Of a DNA stretch of 64,000 nucleotides, positions 9,049-17,609 are shown in pieces (positions within the stretch are counted from its first letter, which is position 1; each line of letters opens with the position of its first letter). The notes under the pieces were generated by a model that was given only the letters and a program-made list of their open reading frames with translations, was not told the DNA's origin and made no database searches. Location of the stretch: positions 88,676 through 152,675 of the forward strand of contig NZ_JBEHWS010000010.1 of NCBI RefSeq assembly GCF_040239565.1, read 5' to 3'. Both the position numbers and the translations under genes were made by a program. The DNA is from Fulvimarina sp040239565. Its GTDB lineage: Bacteria; Pseudomonadota; Alphaproteobacteria; Rhizobiales; Rhizobiaceae.

Positions 9049-9732
9049 TCAATCGGTCTTTGCGACGACCTTCCCGCTGTCGAGTGTCACGATGCGGTCC
9101 ATTCGCGACGCCAGTTCGTGGTTATGAGTGGCAATCAATGCCGCCAAACCCGACTCGCGAACGATCTCCGTCAGAGACTGGAACACGTGATCCGACGTTG
9201 ACGGATCAAGATTGCCCGTGGGTTCGTCGGCGAGCAGAACCTGCGGTTCGTTCGCGACGGCCCTTGCAATGGCGACACGCTGCTGCTCGCCGCCGGAAAG
9301 CTCCGCTGGGCGATGATCGGCCCGCGCCGAAATCCTCATATGGTCGAGCAGCGTTGCCGCCCTTGCTGAAGCATCGCCGCGAGAGCGCCCGAGGATGAGC
9401 TGCGGAATCATCACGTTCTCAAGCGCCGAGAGTTCGGGCAGAAGATGGTGGAACTGGTAGACGAAGCCGATCGAACGTCGGCGCATCGCCGTGCGCGCCT
9501 TGTCGTCCAGTTTCGAGCATTCACGCGAATTGACGATCACCTCGCCGTCGTTCGGCTTTTCCAGAAGGCCGGCGATCTGGAGAAGAGTCGATTTGCCGGA
9601 GCCAGACGGAGCGACCAGCGCCACCATCTCGCCGGACGAAATCTTCAGATCGGCGTCCTTGAGGACAACGAGTTCGTTCTCGCCCTGGACGAAGCTTCGC
9701 CCGACAGTCTTCAGTTCGAGAGCAGAGGTCAT
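9049..9732 (-). CDS. lolD: Lipoprotein-releasing ABC transporter ATP-binding protein LolD
   Basis: A 227-residue ABC ATPase. Visible elements are Walker A (APSGSGKST), a Q-loop followed by the HHLLPELSALENVMIP stretch that is typical of LolD, the signature LSGGEQQRVAIARA, Walker B (LLADEPTGNLD) and the switch histidine in ATHNHEL. With LolC/E it extracts outer-membrane lipoproteins from the inner membrane and passes them to LolA. I start at ATG 9732 (MTSALELKTV); the longer reading frame upstream lies inside lolC/E. The ATG overlaps the TGA of lolC/E by ATGA, so the two are coupled. Confidence 0.95.
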   Translation of the reverse strand: MTSALELKTVGRSFVQGENELVVLKDADLKISSGEMVALVAPSGSGKSTLLQIAGLLEKPNDGEVIVNSRECSKLDDKARTAMRRRSIGFVYQFHHLLPELSALENVMIPQLILGRSRGDASARAATLLDHMRISARADHRPAELSGGEQQRVAIARAVANEPQVLLADEPTGNLDPSTSDHVFQSLTEIVRESGLAALIATHNHELASRMDRIVTLDSGKVVAKTD

Positions 9733-11036
9733 TCGTATCTCAGTGCCTCGACCGGATCGAGCCGCGAGGCCTGCCAGGAGGGCAGGATCGTCGCGAGGAG
9801 AGAGAGCCCGATTGCCATCAGAACGACGAGGGTGACTTCGGACGCCTGCACCTCGGCGGGCAGTTCGCTCAGGAAGTAGATTTCCGAATTGAAGAGGTCG
9901 ACGCCGGAAAGCCACGAGAAGAACGCGCGGATGCTTTCGATATTGAGGCAGAACAGCAGGCCGAGAACGAAGCCGGCGATGGTGCCCGAAACACCGATCG
10001 AGGCGCCGGTAATGAAGAAGATACGCATGATCGAGCCGCGCGTCGCCCCCATGGTGCGCAGGATCGCGATATCGCGCCCCTTGCCCTTCACCAGCATGAA
10101 GAGACCCGAAATGATGTTGAGCGCCGCGACCAGTACGATGAGCGTGAGGATGATGAACATCACGTTTCGCTCGACCTGGAGCGCGGAAAAGAATGACTGG
10201 TTCTGGCTCTGCCAGGTCACCGAGTAGACTGGCCTCTGGGCTGCCGCCTCGATGGCAGGCTGAAGATCGGCGACATTGTCGGGATCATCGACAAAGACTT
10301 CGACGGACTGGGTCTCGCCTTCAGAATTGAAGAAAAGCTGGGCCTCGGACAGTGGCATATAGACGTAGGCCGCGTCATATTCCGAAAGGCCGATCTCGAA
10401 GATCGCATCCACCGGGTAGGATTTGACGCGGGGGGTCGTGCCGAGCGGCGTCACGTCGCCTTCGGGCGAAATCAGCGTGATCCGATCTTCAATGCGCAGG
10501 CCTAAACGCTCGGCGAGACGGGCGCCGATCGCGACGCTGTCACCCTCGTCGAAATTCTCGATAGAACCTTGCGAGATGTTGTCGGAGACCGGTGTCAGGT
10601 TCTTTAGCGAAGCACCTGAAACGCCCTTCACGAGCGCGCCGGAGGATGACGTGCCCATCCCCTGGGAGAGAATCTGCCCCTGAACCAGCGGCATCGAATA
10701 GGCGACGCCCGGCACCTGATCGATGCGCTGGGCAACCTCGTCGTAATCGCTCAGTGGCTGATCGATCGGCATGACGATGACATGGCCGTTGACACCGAGG
10801 ATACGGCTCAGAAGTTCGGTGCGAAAGCCGTTCATCACCGACATGACGATGATGAGTGCCGCAACGCCCAGCATGATGCCGACGAAGGAAAACCCGGCGA
10901 TCACCGAAACGCCGGCCTCGCGCTTGCGCGAACGCAGATAGCGGCCGGCGAGCAGCCACTCGAACCGCGAAAACGGCGAGGCGCCTTGGCGATCCTTCTT
11001 TTCTGCTCTCGGCGTATCGGCGGTCGTCGTGCTCAA
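9729..11036 (-). CDS. lolE: Lipoprotein-releasing ABC transporter permease LolC/LolE
   Basis: A 435-residue inner-membrane permease of the MacB/FtsX type. The N-terminal RFEWLLAGRYLRSRKREAG motif precedes the first membrane helix (about 45-70). A large periplasmic domain follows (about 75-275), then three helices near 285, 330 and 390. Alphaproteobacteria usually have a single protein in place of the separate LolC and LolE of enterobacteria. The start is TTG at 11036, whose TTGA overlaps the proS stop; no ATG is available nearby in frame, and the N-terminal SPFSRFEW region fits the family. It lies between proS and lolD in a coupled group. Confidence 0.92.
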   Translation of the reverse strand: MSTTTADTPRAEKKDRQGASPFSRFEWLLAGRYLRSRKREAGVSVIAGFSFVGIMLGVAALIIVMSVMNGFRTELLSRILGVNGHVIVMPIDQPLSDYDEVAQRIDQVPGVAYSMPLVQGQILSQGMGTSSSGALVKGVSGASLKNLTPVSDNISQGSIENFDEGDSVAIGARLAERLGLRIEDRITLISPEGDVTPLGTTPRVKSYPVDAIFEIGLSEYDAAYVYMPLSEAQLFFNSEGETQSVEVFVDDPDNVADLQPAIEAAAQRPVYSVTWQSQNQSFFSALQVERNVMFIILTLIVLVAALNIISGLFMLVKGKGRDIAILRTMGATRGSIMRIFFITGASIGVSGTIAGFVLGLLFCLNIESIRAFFSWLSGVDLFNSEIYFLSELPAEVQASEVTLVVLMAIGLSLLATILPSWQASRLDPVEALRYE

Positions 11037-12355
11037 GCCTTCACCCTGGCGATAACCTGTTCCATCGGAATGCTTTCGCGCGCGCCGCTTGCGCGGTCCT
11101 TGACTTCGGCTTCGCCGCTCTTGGCGCCGCGAGGGCCGATGATGACCTGAGTCGGCAGCCCGATGAGGTCCATCGTCGCGAACTTGCCGCCAGCACGGCC
11201 TTCCTGATCGTCGTAGAGTACGTCGATGCCGGCCTGTTTCATCTCCGCATAAAGCTTCTCGCAGGCCGCGTCACATTCGGCATCGCCCGGCTTCATGTTG
11301 ATCAGTCCGACATCGAAGGGCGAGATTGCGCGCGGCCATATGATGCCGGCATCGTCATGAAAAGCCTCGATCGCCGCGGCGACAAGACGGCTCGGACCAA
11401 TGCCGTATGAGCCCATATGGACAGGCACGTCCTTGCCATCGGGGCCGGTCACGACCGCGTTCATCGCCTCGGAATACTTCGTTCCGAAATAGAAGATGTG
11501 GCCGACCTCGATACCGCGTGCGTTGAGCTGGTTGTCAGCTGAAACAGCGTTCCATGCAGCCTCGTCGTGCATTTCGTCGGTCGCGGCATAGGGTGTGGTC
11601 CATTTCTGGACGATCGAGGCCAGCTGGCCGGCATCGTCGAAATCGATCGCCTCCGACGGGATCTCCATGTCGAGATAGTCGCGATGGCAGAACACCTCGC
11701 TCTCGCCGGTCGAGGCCAGAATGATGAATTCGTGGCTCAGATTGCCGCCGATCGGCCCGGTATCAGCGCGCATGGGAATCGCCTGGAGCCCGCAGCGGTT
11801 GAAGGTACGCAGATAGGAGACGAACATACGGTGATAAGCGGTCTGCGCACTCTCGAAGTCGAGATCGAAGGAGTAGGCGTCCTTCATCAGGAATTCGCGA
11901 CCTCGCATCACGCCGAAGCGCGGGCGCACCTCATCCCGGAACTTCCACTGGATGTGGTAGAGGTTGAGCGGCAGACTCTTGTAGGATCGGACATAGGAGC
12001 GGAAGATATCCGTCACCATCTCCTCGTTGGTCGGCCCATAGAGGAGATCGCGCTTGTGCCGGTCGGTGATGCGGAGCATCTCCTCGCCATAGGCGTCGTA
12101 ACGGCCCGACTCGCGCCAGAGATCGGCCGACTGGATCGTCGGCATCAGGAGCTCGTTGGCACCTGCCCGATTCTGCTCCTCACGGATGATATTGCAGACC
12201 TTGTTCAACACCTTCAGCCCGAGCGGCAGGAACGTGTAGAGACCGGCCGCCTGCTGGCGGATCATGCCGGCGCGCAGCATGAGCTGATGCGAGATGATCT
12301 CTGCCTCTCGCGGCGTTTCCTTGAGGATAGGCAGAAAATAGCGCGACAATCGCAT
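11033..12355 (-). CDS. proS: Prolyl-tRNA synthetase (short alphaproteobacterial type)
   Basis: A 440-residue class II aminoacyl-tRNA synthetase that charges tRNA-Pro. It begins MRLSRYFLPILKETPREAE, the normal start of the family. Motif 2 (KFRDEVRPRFGVMRGREFLMKDAYSF) and motif 3 (GSYGIGPSRLVAA) are clear, and an anticodon-binding domain follows (about 345-440). It lacks the roughly 180-residue editing insertion of the 570-residue enterobacterial enzyme, as is normal in alphaproteobacteria. It is the first gene of the proS-lolE-lolD group; 485 bases of non-coding sequence lie upstream. Confidence 0.95.
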   Translation of the reverse strand: MRLSRYFLPILKETPREAEIISHQLMLRAGMIRQQAAGLYTFLPLGLKVLNKVCNIIREEQNRAGANELLMPTIQSADLWRESGRYDAYGEEMLRITDRHKRDLLYGPTNEEMVTDIFRSYVRSYKSLPLNLYHIQWKFRDEVRPRFGVMRGREFLMKDAYSFDLDFESAQTAYHRMFVSYLRTFNRCGLQAIPMRADTGPIGGNLSHEFIILASTGESEVFCHRDYLDMEIPSEAIDFDDAGQLASIVQKWTTPYAATDEMHDEAAWNAVSADNQLNARGIEVGHIFYFGTKYSEAMNAVVTGPDGKDVPVHMGSYGIGPSRLVAAAIEAFHDDAGIIWPRAISPFDVGLINMKPGDAECDAACEKLYAEMKQAGIDVLYDDQEGRAGGKFATMDLIGLPTQVIIGPRGAKSGEAEVKDRASGARESIPMEQVIARVKA

Positions 12356-12594
12356 GTGATGTTACCGTCAGTTCGGCGGGGTTAAGCCGGATCCCGTATC
12401 CAGGCAGGTCCGGCGTTTACCGGTTCGCAACCCATATGGGAAGCGGCATTTCCAAGGCAGATGTCGTGGATGCACAAGCCGAGCAATAACGAAATATCTG
12501 TGATTTAAACACTTTCGCCCGCGAATCTTTTGCCTCTCAGATGTAGTGCAAAACAGCACTTTGTTTGAAAGACCGATCCCGTTGAAATTTTACG

Positions 12595-12621
12595 TGACAA
12601 GCCGTGAGGAGTTGCCTATCG
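12595..12621 (+). promoter_or_regulatory. Candidate promoter of a plus-strand small RNA
   Basis: A TGACAA hexamer at 12595-12600 and CTATCG at 12616-12621, spaced 15 bases apart, roughly resemble the alphaproteobacterial housekeeping promoter (CTTGAC / CTATAT). It faces the strong terminator at 12760-12788. This is a weak match made by eye. Confidence 0.25.
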
Positions 12622-12627
12622 TCACCC

Positions 12628-12788
12628 TCGTTGTCACGGTTTCGCCAGAAAACCGGACTGAGCGGTCTAGTCTTGGGAGGACGAGATCTCCGGCGCGGGT
12701 CAGCCGCAGCCCCGATCCTTAGGGATCGGAGTGAGATCCAGACACGCAATTCTTCGAGTGCAGGGCTTCGGCCCTGCATTTTTTTTGG
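12628..12788 (+). ncRNA. Candidate intergenic small RNA, about 160 nt
   Basis: The 485-base gap between the minus-strand genes proS and DUF1467 holds a plus-strand terminator that belongs to no protein gene, so an RNA transcript probably ends there. From the candidate promoter the transcript would be about 160 nt. Inside it are a 7-bp hairpin at about 12713-12730 (CCGATCC / GGATCGG) and a GGAG...CTCC pairing near 12675-12690. I see no tRNA cloverleaf and no reading frame with a ribosome-binding site. The length would fit 6S RNA or one of the rhizobial trans-acting small RNAs, but I cannot recognise the family. The 5' end is a guess. Confidence 0.4.
12760..12788 (+). terminator. Rho-independent terminator
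   Basis: TGCAGGGC, TTCG tetraloop, GCCCTGCA, then a run of eight or more T. The orientation is plus. Neither neighbouring gene is on the plus strand, so this points to an independent transcript upstream. Confidence 0.85.
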
Positions 12789-12840
12789 CCTGCAAAAGCT
12801 ACCGAAACAGTTCTGCTTTCCGGCGAGCGAAACGTCTCGC

Positions 12841-13116
12841 TCAGCTGGACGGATCGGGAATGATCTGCGGGAAGTCGGCGAAGCTGAAGCCGATGATTTC
12901 CGTTACAAGGTAGAACAGCGCGAAAACAATCACGGCGACGACCGTGGTGATTCCCGCCTTCTTCAGCATGTGCGGATTTGAGGGTGTCTCTTCCTGCGTT
13001 CCGAGGAGCTGGTCCTCTCCGTCGGGGATCCGATTTCCGAAGGGGAGGACGGCGAACAGGGCCGTCCACCAGATGATGAAGAATATTGCAAGTCCCGAGA
13101 CCCAGCCCATAGTCAT
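12841..13116 (-). CDS. DUF1467 family membrane protein
   Basis: A 91-residue protein with two hydrophobic helices: residues about 6-25 (GLAIFFIIWWTALFAVLPFG) and about 54-78. The first helix with its IIWW and the following LPFGNR segment is the mark of the alphaproteobacterial DUF1467 family. Function unknown; an inner-membrane location is inferred. It is the last gene of the nuo-birA-rnj-mce string, 18 bases after the epimerase gene, an arrangement common in rhizobia. An in-frame start two codons later is possible. Confidence 0.85.
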   Translation of the reverse strand: MTMGWVSGLAIFFIIWWTALFAVLPFGNRIPDGEDQLLGTQEETPSNPHMLKKAGITTVVAVIVFALFYLVTEIIGFSFADFPQIIPDPSS

Positions 13117-13134
13117 CGTCCCGTTTTAGAGTTT

Positions 13135-13539
13135 TCAGACTTCTTCCAGTTCGGTCAGCGTGCCGAACAGATCGGAGGGGTGGAGAAAGATCACCGGCTT
13201 ACCGTGCGCCCCGATCTTAGGCTCGCCGTCGCCAAGCACACGGGCTCCGGCTGCGACCAGCCGGTCCCGCGCCGCACGCACATCTTTCGTTTCGTAGCAG
13301 ACATGGTGCATGCCGCCTTTCGGGTTCTTGGCGAGAAAGGCGGCAATGGGCGAGTCCTCGCCCAGAGGCTCGAGAAGCTCGATCTTGGCGTTGTCCAGTT
13401 CGACGAAGACGACCGTCACGCCGTGTTCCGGCAGGCCCTGCGGCTGCGAGACCTTGGCCCCCAGAGCGTCGCGGTAGAGCGCGCTTGCGGCGGCGAGATC
13501 TGGCACCGCAAGAGCGACATGGTTGAGACGTCCGAGCAT
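13135..13539 (-). CDS. mce: Methylmalonyl-CoA epimerase
   Basis: A 134-residue glyoxalase/VOC-fold protein. Both beta-alpha-beta-beta-beta units are visible: the first starts LNHVALAVPDLAAA (metal-ligand His) and the second GGMHHVCYETKDV. The C-terminal part KPVIFLHPSDLFGTLTELEE has the FLHP and late glutamate of the epimerase family. It interconverts the 2R and 2S forms of methylmalonyl-CoA in propionate catabolism, feeding succinyl-CoA. It lies 11 bases after RNase J. The same context, rnj-mce-DUF1467, is common in rhizobia. A different VOC activity cannot be fully excluded. Confidence 0.88.
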   Translation of the reverse strand: MLGRLNHVALAVPDLAAASALYRDALGAKVSQPQGLPEHGVTVVFVELDNAKIELLEPLGEDSPIAAFLAKNPKGGMHHVCYETKDVRAARDRLVAAGARVLGDGEPKIGAHGKPVIFLHPSDLFGTLTELEEV

Positions 13540-13549
13540 CGGCTTTTCT

Positions 13550-15208
13550 TCACTCCATCGAAATGAAGACGGTGGTCAGCGGCTTCTTGCCCCAGATTTC
13601 CTGCGCCGCATTTCTCACGGCACGCCGGACCGCTTCGCGCACTGTGTTGGGGTCCTTGCGGCGTGCATTCGGAATGCTCTCAACGGCCCCGGCCGCGGCA
13701 TCGACCAGCAGGTCTTCCAAATCCTCGCCCTCTTCGTCCTCGATCGGCAGGCCGATGGAGACGAGATCAGGATCATCCTTGAGATTGCGCTTGCCGTCGA
13801 GCTCGATCAGTACGGAGACCTGCCCGACGAAGGAAAGCCGCCGCCGCTCGATGATGCCCATATCGTCCGCGGTACCAAGCAGATGCCCGTCCTTGTAGAG
13901 GCGGCCGAAGGGGACCTCGTCTATGACCGCGCCCTTGCCCGGCGAAAGCTGCACGAGATGGCCGTTACGCGCTTCGACGACATGCTCAACCCCCATCTCC
14001 CGCGCGAGCTCTGCATGAGCCGCAAGATGGGCCGGCTCGCCATGGGCGGGGATCGCCGTCTGCGGGCGAACCCATTCGTACATCTTCTTCAGTTCATTCC
14101 GCCGCGGATGGCCGGAGACGTGGACCAGACCGTCACCGTCCTCCATGATCTTCACGCCGCGCTCGAGAAACGCATTCTTGATCTCGATGATCGGCTTCTC
14201 GTTGCCCGGAATCGCACGGGACGAGAAGATGACCAGGTCGTCCTTCGAGAGTGCGACGCTCGGATGTTCGTCGCGGGAAAGCCGCGCCAGCGCCGCGCGC
14301 GCCTCGCCCTGACTGCCGGTGAGGATGATCACGACCTTGTCGCGCGGGATATGGCCGAAGTCCTGTTCCGACAGGAATTCGGGCACATCGTCCATGTAGC
14401 CCGCCTCACGGGCGACATCGATCGTACGCCGCATGGACCGGCCCATGAGCAGAACCTGACGGCCGGCATCGGTTGCAGCCCGCGCGACCGAGCGGATGCG
14501 CCCGACATTCGACGAGAAGGTGGTCACGGCCACCCGCGCCTTCGCGCTCATGATGATCTTCGTCAGCGAAGCCGCGACTTCCGATTCGCTGGGACTCTCA
14601 CCCTCGCGCATGGCATTGGTTGAATCGCAGACGAGGGTCATCACGCCCTCGTCGCCGATCTCACGCAGACGCTTCTCGTCCGTCGGCTCGCCGAGCACAG
14701 GCGTCGCGTCGATCTTCCAGTCACCGGTGTGAATGACCGTTCCCGCCCCGGTGCGAATGGCGAGCGCAACCGGATCGGGAATCGAGTGCGTCACATTGAT
14801 CGCCTCGATCTCGAACGGACCGATCTTGAAACGATCTCCCGCCTTGAAGACGTCGACGGGAATCTTCGGCGCACCTGGTTCGCCCTCCCGCTTTGCGGCG
14901 AGCAATCCAGCGGTGAATTCCGTGGCATAGACCGGAGCCTTCAAGCGAGGCCACAGGTCGAGAAGCGCACCGTAGTGATCCTCATGAGCATGGGTGATGA
15001 CGATGCCCTTCAGAGACTTCACATGTTCTTCGATGAAACGGATGTCCGGAAAGACAAGGTCGACGCCGGGCATATCCGGGCCAGCAAAGGAAATTCCGCA
15101 GTCCACCATGATCCATTCGCGATCATGCTCCGGCCCATAGCCATAAAGGGCGAGGTTCATTCCGATCTCGCCGATGCCGCCGAGCGGCACGAATACCAAT
15201 TGTGTCAA
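13550..15208 (-). CDS. rnj: Ribonuclease J
   Basis: A 552-residue metallo-beta-lactamase/beta-CASP nuclease. The metal motif HAHEDHYGAL follows the N-terminal PLGGIGEIGMNLALY. The beta-CASP motifs appear as the SNVGRI and TGSQGE segments and the HVSGHPRR histidine. It has 5'-3' exonuclease and endonuclease activity in RNA maturation and decay; the length is normal. The likely start is TTG at 15208, because the upstream ATGs in this region run straight into stops and the family N-terminus begins just here. A start at the next TTG (15199) is possible. The 190 bases up to birA hold no other gene. Confidence 0.93.
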   Translation of the reverse strand: MTQLVFVPLGGIGEIGMNLALYGYGPEHDREWIMVDCGISFAGPDMPGVDLVFPDIRFIEEHVKSLKGIVITHAHEDHYGALLDLWPRLKAPVYATEFTAGLLAAKREGEPGAPKIPVDVFKAGDRFKIGPFEIEAINVTHSIPDPVALAIRTGAGTVIHTGDWKIDATPVLGEPTDEKRLREIGDEGVMTLVCDSTNAMREGESPSESEVAASLTKIIMSAKARVAVTTFSSNVGRIRSVARAATDAGRQVLLMGRSMRRTIDVAREAGYMDDVPEFLSEQDFGHIPRDKVVIILTGSQGEARAALARLSRDEHPSVALSKDDLVIFSSRAIPGNEKPIIEIKNAFLERGVKIMEDGDGLVHVSGHPRRNELKKMYEWVRPQTAIPAHGEPAHLAAHAELAREMGVEHVVEARNGHLVQLSPGKGAVIDEVPFGRLYKDGHLLGTADDMGIIERRRLSFVGQVSVLIELDGKRNLKDDPDLVSIGLPIEDEEGEDLEDLLVDAAAGAVESIPNARRKDPNTVREAVRRAVRNAAQEIWGKKPLTTVFISME

Positions 15209-15398
15209 GCTTTCATACTTTCATGCGTTCGGCACGGCGCCGTATGGGCGCCGGTCTCGTTTCTCTCTTCATTTTCGTTCGTTCGCCGCGCCACGTTGAT
15301 TCCGCGTCGCGAAAGTGTTCGTCGAGAACGGGCGCCATCCTGTATCGCGCCGCTACTCGTCTGTTCGTCATGTGAGCGCTTCAATCCGAAAAGAGCGC

Positions 15399-16142
15399 TC
15401 AGGCAAAGAAAACGTCTCCCGCCGATATAGACTGTTTCGTGCCATCCGCGAGACCCAGTATCAACCGCCCGTCTGCGTCGAGGGTCTCGAAGGTACCAGT
15501 CAACGTTCTGTCGTGAAGCCGCACCGTGCAGGGCTTGCCGAGGCCAACTGCATGATCCAGCCATTCGTTGCGAATTTGGGGAAAGTTCACGCCTGCGTCA
15601 AATCGCGTAACCTGGCGATGCCACTCATCCGCCAGCGCTTCGAAGACTGGCTCCGTGCCGGATCTATAACCTTCGTCCCGCAGCGACGTAACTCCATAGG
15701 GCGCGTCGCTCGGCTTATGCTCGATATTGATGCCGCAGCCGAGAATAATAATCTGCCGACCGTCCGGTAACCGGCAGGACTCCAGCAAAATGCCCACGAG
15801 CTTCTTGCCGTCGATCAGAATATCGTTCGGCCACTTCGTCTGAGCGTGCGCCGACGGTTCGATGAAGCGCTCGACGGCATTACGGACCGCGAGCGATGCG
15901 ACGAAAGGCAGCTTGGCGAGTTCGGCAGGCGGCGCAATATCGATTCCGAGCCAGCTCGCATAGAGATTGCCGGACTCCGACACCCACTTCCGGCCCATGC
16001 GGCCGCGACCCTCAAGCTGACGCTCGCCGGTAATCCAAAGATCGCCGGGATCACCAGACCGCGCGGCCTCAAGCGCTAGAGTGTTCGTCGAGGAAACGTC
16101 CGCGAACGAAAGCCGGCGGTATCGCGTGGAGCCCGCCTGCAT
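15399..16142 (-). CDS. birA: Biotin--[acetyl-CoA-carboxylase] ligase
   Basis: A 247-residue biotin protein ligase without the N-terminal DNA-binding domain (group I), so it is an enzyme and not a repressor. The biotinoyl-AMP motif GRGRMGRKW is at about residues 45-53. The KWPNDILIDGKKLVGILLE stretch contains the catalytic lysine of the lipoate/biotin ligase fold. A small C-terminal SH3-like domain follows (about 195-245). It attaches biotin to carboxylases such as AccB. It lies six bases after nuoN, so it is probably co-transcribed with the nuo genes. Confidence 0.92.
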   Translation of the reverse strand: MQAGSTRYRRLSFADVSSTNTLALEAARSGDPGDLWITGERQLEGRGRMGRKWVSESGNLYASWLGIDIAPPAELAKLPFVASLAVRNAVERFIEPSAHAQTKWPNDILIDGKKLVGILLESCRLPDGRQIIILGCGINIEHKPSDAPYGVTSLRDEGYRSGTEPVFEALADEWHRQVTRFDAGVNFPQIRNEWLDHAVGLGKPCTVRLHDRTLTGTFETLDADGRLILGLADGTKQSISAGDVFFA

Positions 16143-16148
16143 CGCAGA

Positions 16149-17591
16149 TCAGAAGAAGGACTGCGCGGCTTCTCCGGCCGCCGCGAAGACGGGGCCGCCG
16201 ACGAAGAGATAGATCGGGAAGACGAACAGCCCCGCCACCCAGAGGACGAGCTTGAGCTCGATCGGGGCCGGCAGGAAGGGCTTGGCTTCGTCGTCGAACC
16301 ACATCAGCTTCACGATGCGCAGATAGTAATAGAGCCCGACGACACTCGCCAGAACACCGATTACCGCTAGCGCATAGAGCCCCGCCTCGACCGCCGCCAT
16401 GAAGACGAAGTATTTGGCGAAAAAGCCCGCGAGCGGCGGCAACCCGGCCAGCGACAGCATCATGATCGTCAGGAAGGTTGCCATGACGGGGTTCGTCTTG
16501 GAGAGGCCGGAGAGGTCTTCGATCTGATCGGCCGGTCCATCGTCGCGGCGCATGGAGAGAATCACGGCGAAGGTCCCGAGGGTTGTCGCCAGATAGATCG
16601 CCATGTAAAGGGCAACGCCGCGGACGCCTTCCATGTTGGCGGCCGCCAAGCCGACGAGCGCGTAACCCATATGGCCGATCGAGGAATAGGCCATCAGCCG
16701 CTTGATGTTCTTCTGGCCGATCGCTGCGAAGGCGCCGAAGCCCATAGAGGCGATCGAGATGAAGATGATGACCTGCTGCCAGTCGACAGCGACGGGGAGA
16801 AACCCTTCCATCGCAAAACGCACGAGCAGCGCCATGGCGGCAATCTTCGGGGCGCCGGCCAAAAGCGCTGTAATCGGCGTCGGCGCACCCTCGTAGACGT
16901 CCGGCGTCCACATATGGAACGGCACCGCGGAAATCTTGAAGGCGAGACCGGCAAGCAGGAAGACGAGGCCGACCAGAAGACCGAGCGAGCGCTCGCCGCC
17001 GGTCAGCGTCTCGGCGATCGCCGTCAGTTCGATCTGTCCCGTGAAGCCGTAAATCATCGATGCGCCGTAGAGCAGCATGCCGGAGGACAGAGCGCCTAGG
17101 ACGAAATATTTGAGGCCGGCCTCGGTCGAACGCACGCTATCGCGATTGATCGCGGCGAGCACGTAGATTGCCAGCGATTGCAGTTCTAGGCCCATATAAA
17201 GCGAGATCAGATCACCCGCCGAAACCATGACCAGCATGCCGAGAGTCGACAGCACGATCAGCACCGGGAATTCGAAACGGTTGAAGCGCTCGCTCTCGGC
17301 GTAGCCCGCGGACATGACAATCGCCGCCGCCGAGCCGATGAGAACGAGTATCTTCATGAACGACGCGAAACTGTCGGCGACGATCGAACCGCCAAAGGCG
17401 ACGCCTTCCGGGGCCACGAAAACCAACCAAAGCGCAGCGATGATCAGCAGTGCCACGGAGAGAGCCGTGACGAGCTGCACGCTCTTGCCGCCCATAAAGA
17501 CGCCGACCATCAGGAGTATCATCGCCCCGATGGTCAGGATGAATTCGGGCCCGACGATCGACAGGCTGCTCGTGAGCATGTCCGAAACCAT
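16149..17591 (-). CDS. nuoN: NADH-quinone oxidoreductase subunit N
   Basis: A 480-residue antiporter-like membrane subunit of complex I with about 14 helices. Conserved features include the lysine in SAVPFHMWTPDVYEGAPTPI and the NIKRLMAYSSIGHMGYALVG stretch. It forms part of the proton-pumping arm. It is the last nuo gene, 18 bases after nuoM, and is followed directly by birA. Confidence 0.96.
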   Translation of the reverse strand: MVSDMLTSSLSIVGPEFILTIGAMILLMVGVFMGGKSVQLVTALSVALLIIAALWLVFVAPEGVAFGGSIVADSFASFMKILVLIGSAAAIVMSAGYAESERFNRFEFPVLIVLSTLGMLVMVSAGDLISLYMGLELQSLAIYVLAAINRDSVRSTEAGLKYFVLGALSSGMLLYGASMIYGFTGQIELTAIAETLTGGERSLGLLVGLVFLLAGLAFKISAVPFHMWTPDVYEGAPTPITALLAGAPKIAAMALLVRFAMEGFLPVAVDWQQVIIFISIASMGFGAFAAIGQKNIKRLMAYSSIGHMGYALVGLAAANMEGVRGVALYMAIYLATTLGTFAVILSMRRDDGPADQIEDLSGLSKTNPVMATFLTIMMLSLAGLPPLAGFFAKYFVFMAAVEAGLYALAVIGVLASVVGLYYYLRIVKLMWFDDEAKPFLPAPIELKLVLWVAGLFVFPIYLFVGGPVFAAAGEAAQSFF

Positions 17592-17609
17592 GTTCTAGCG
17601 GTCCCCGCT

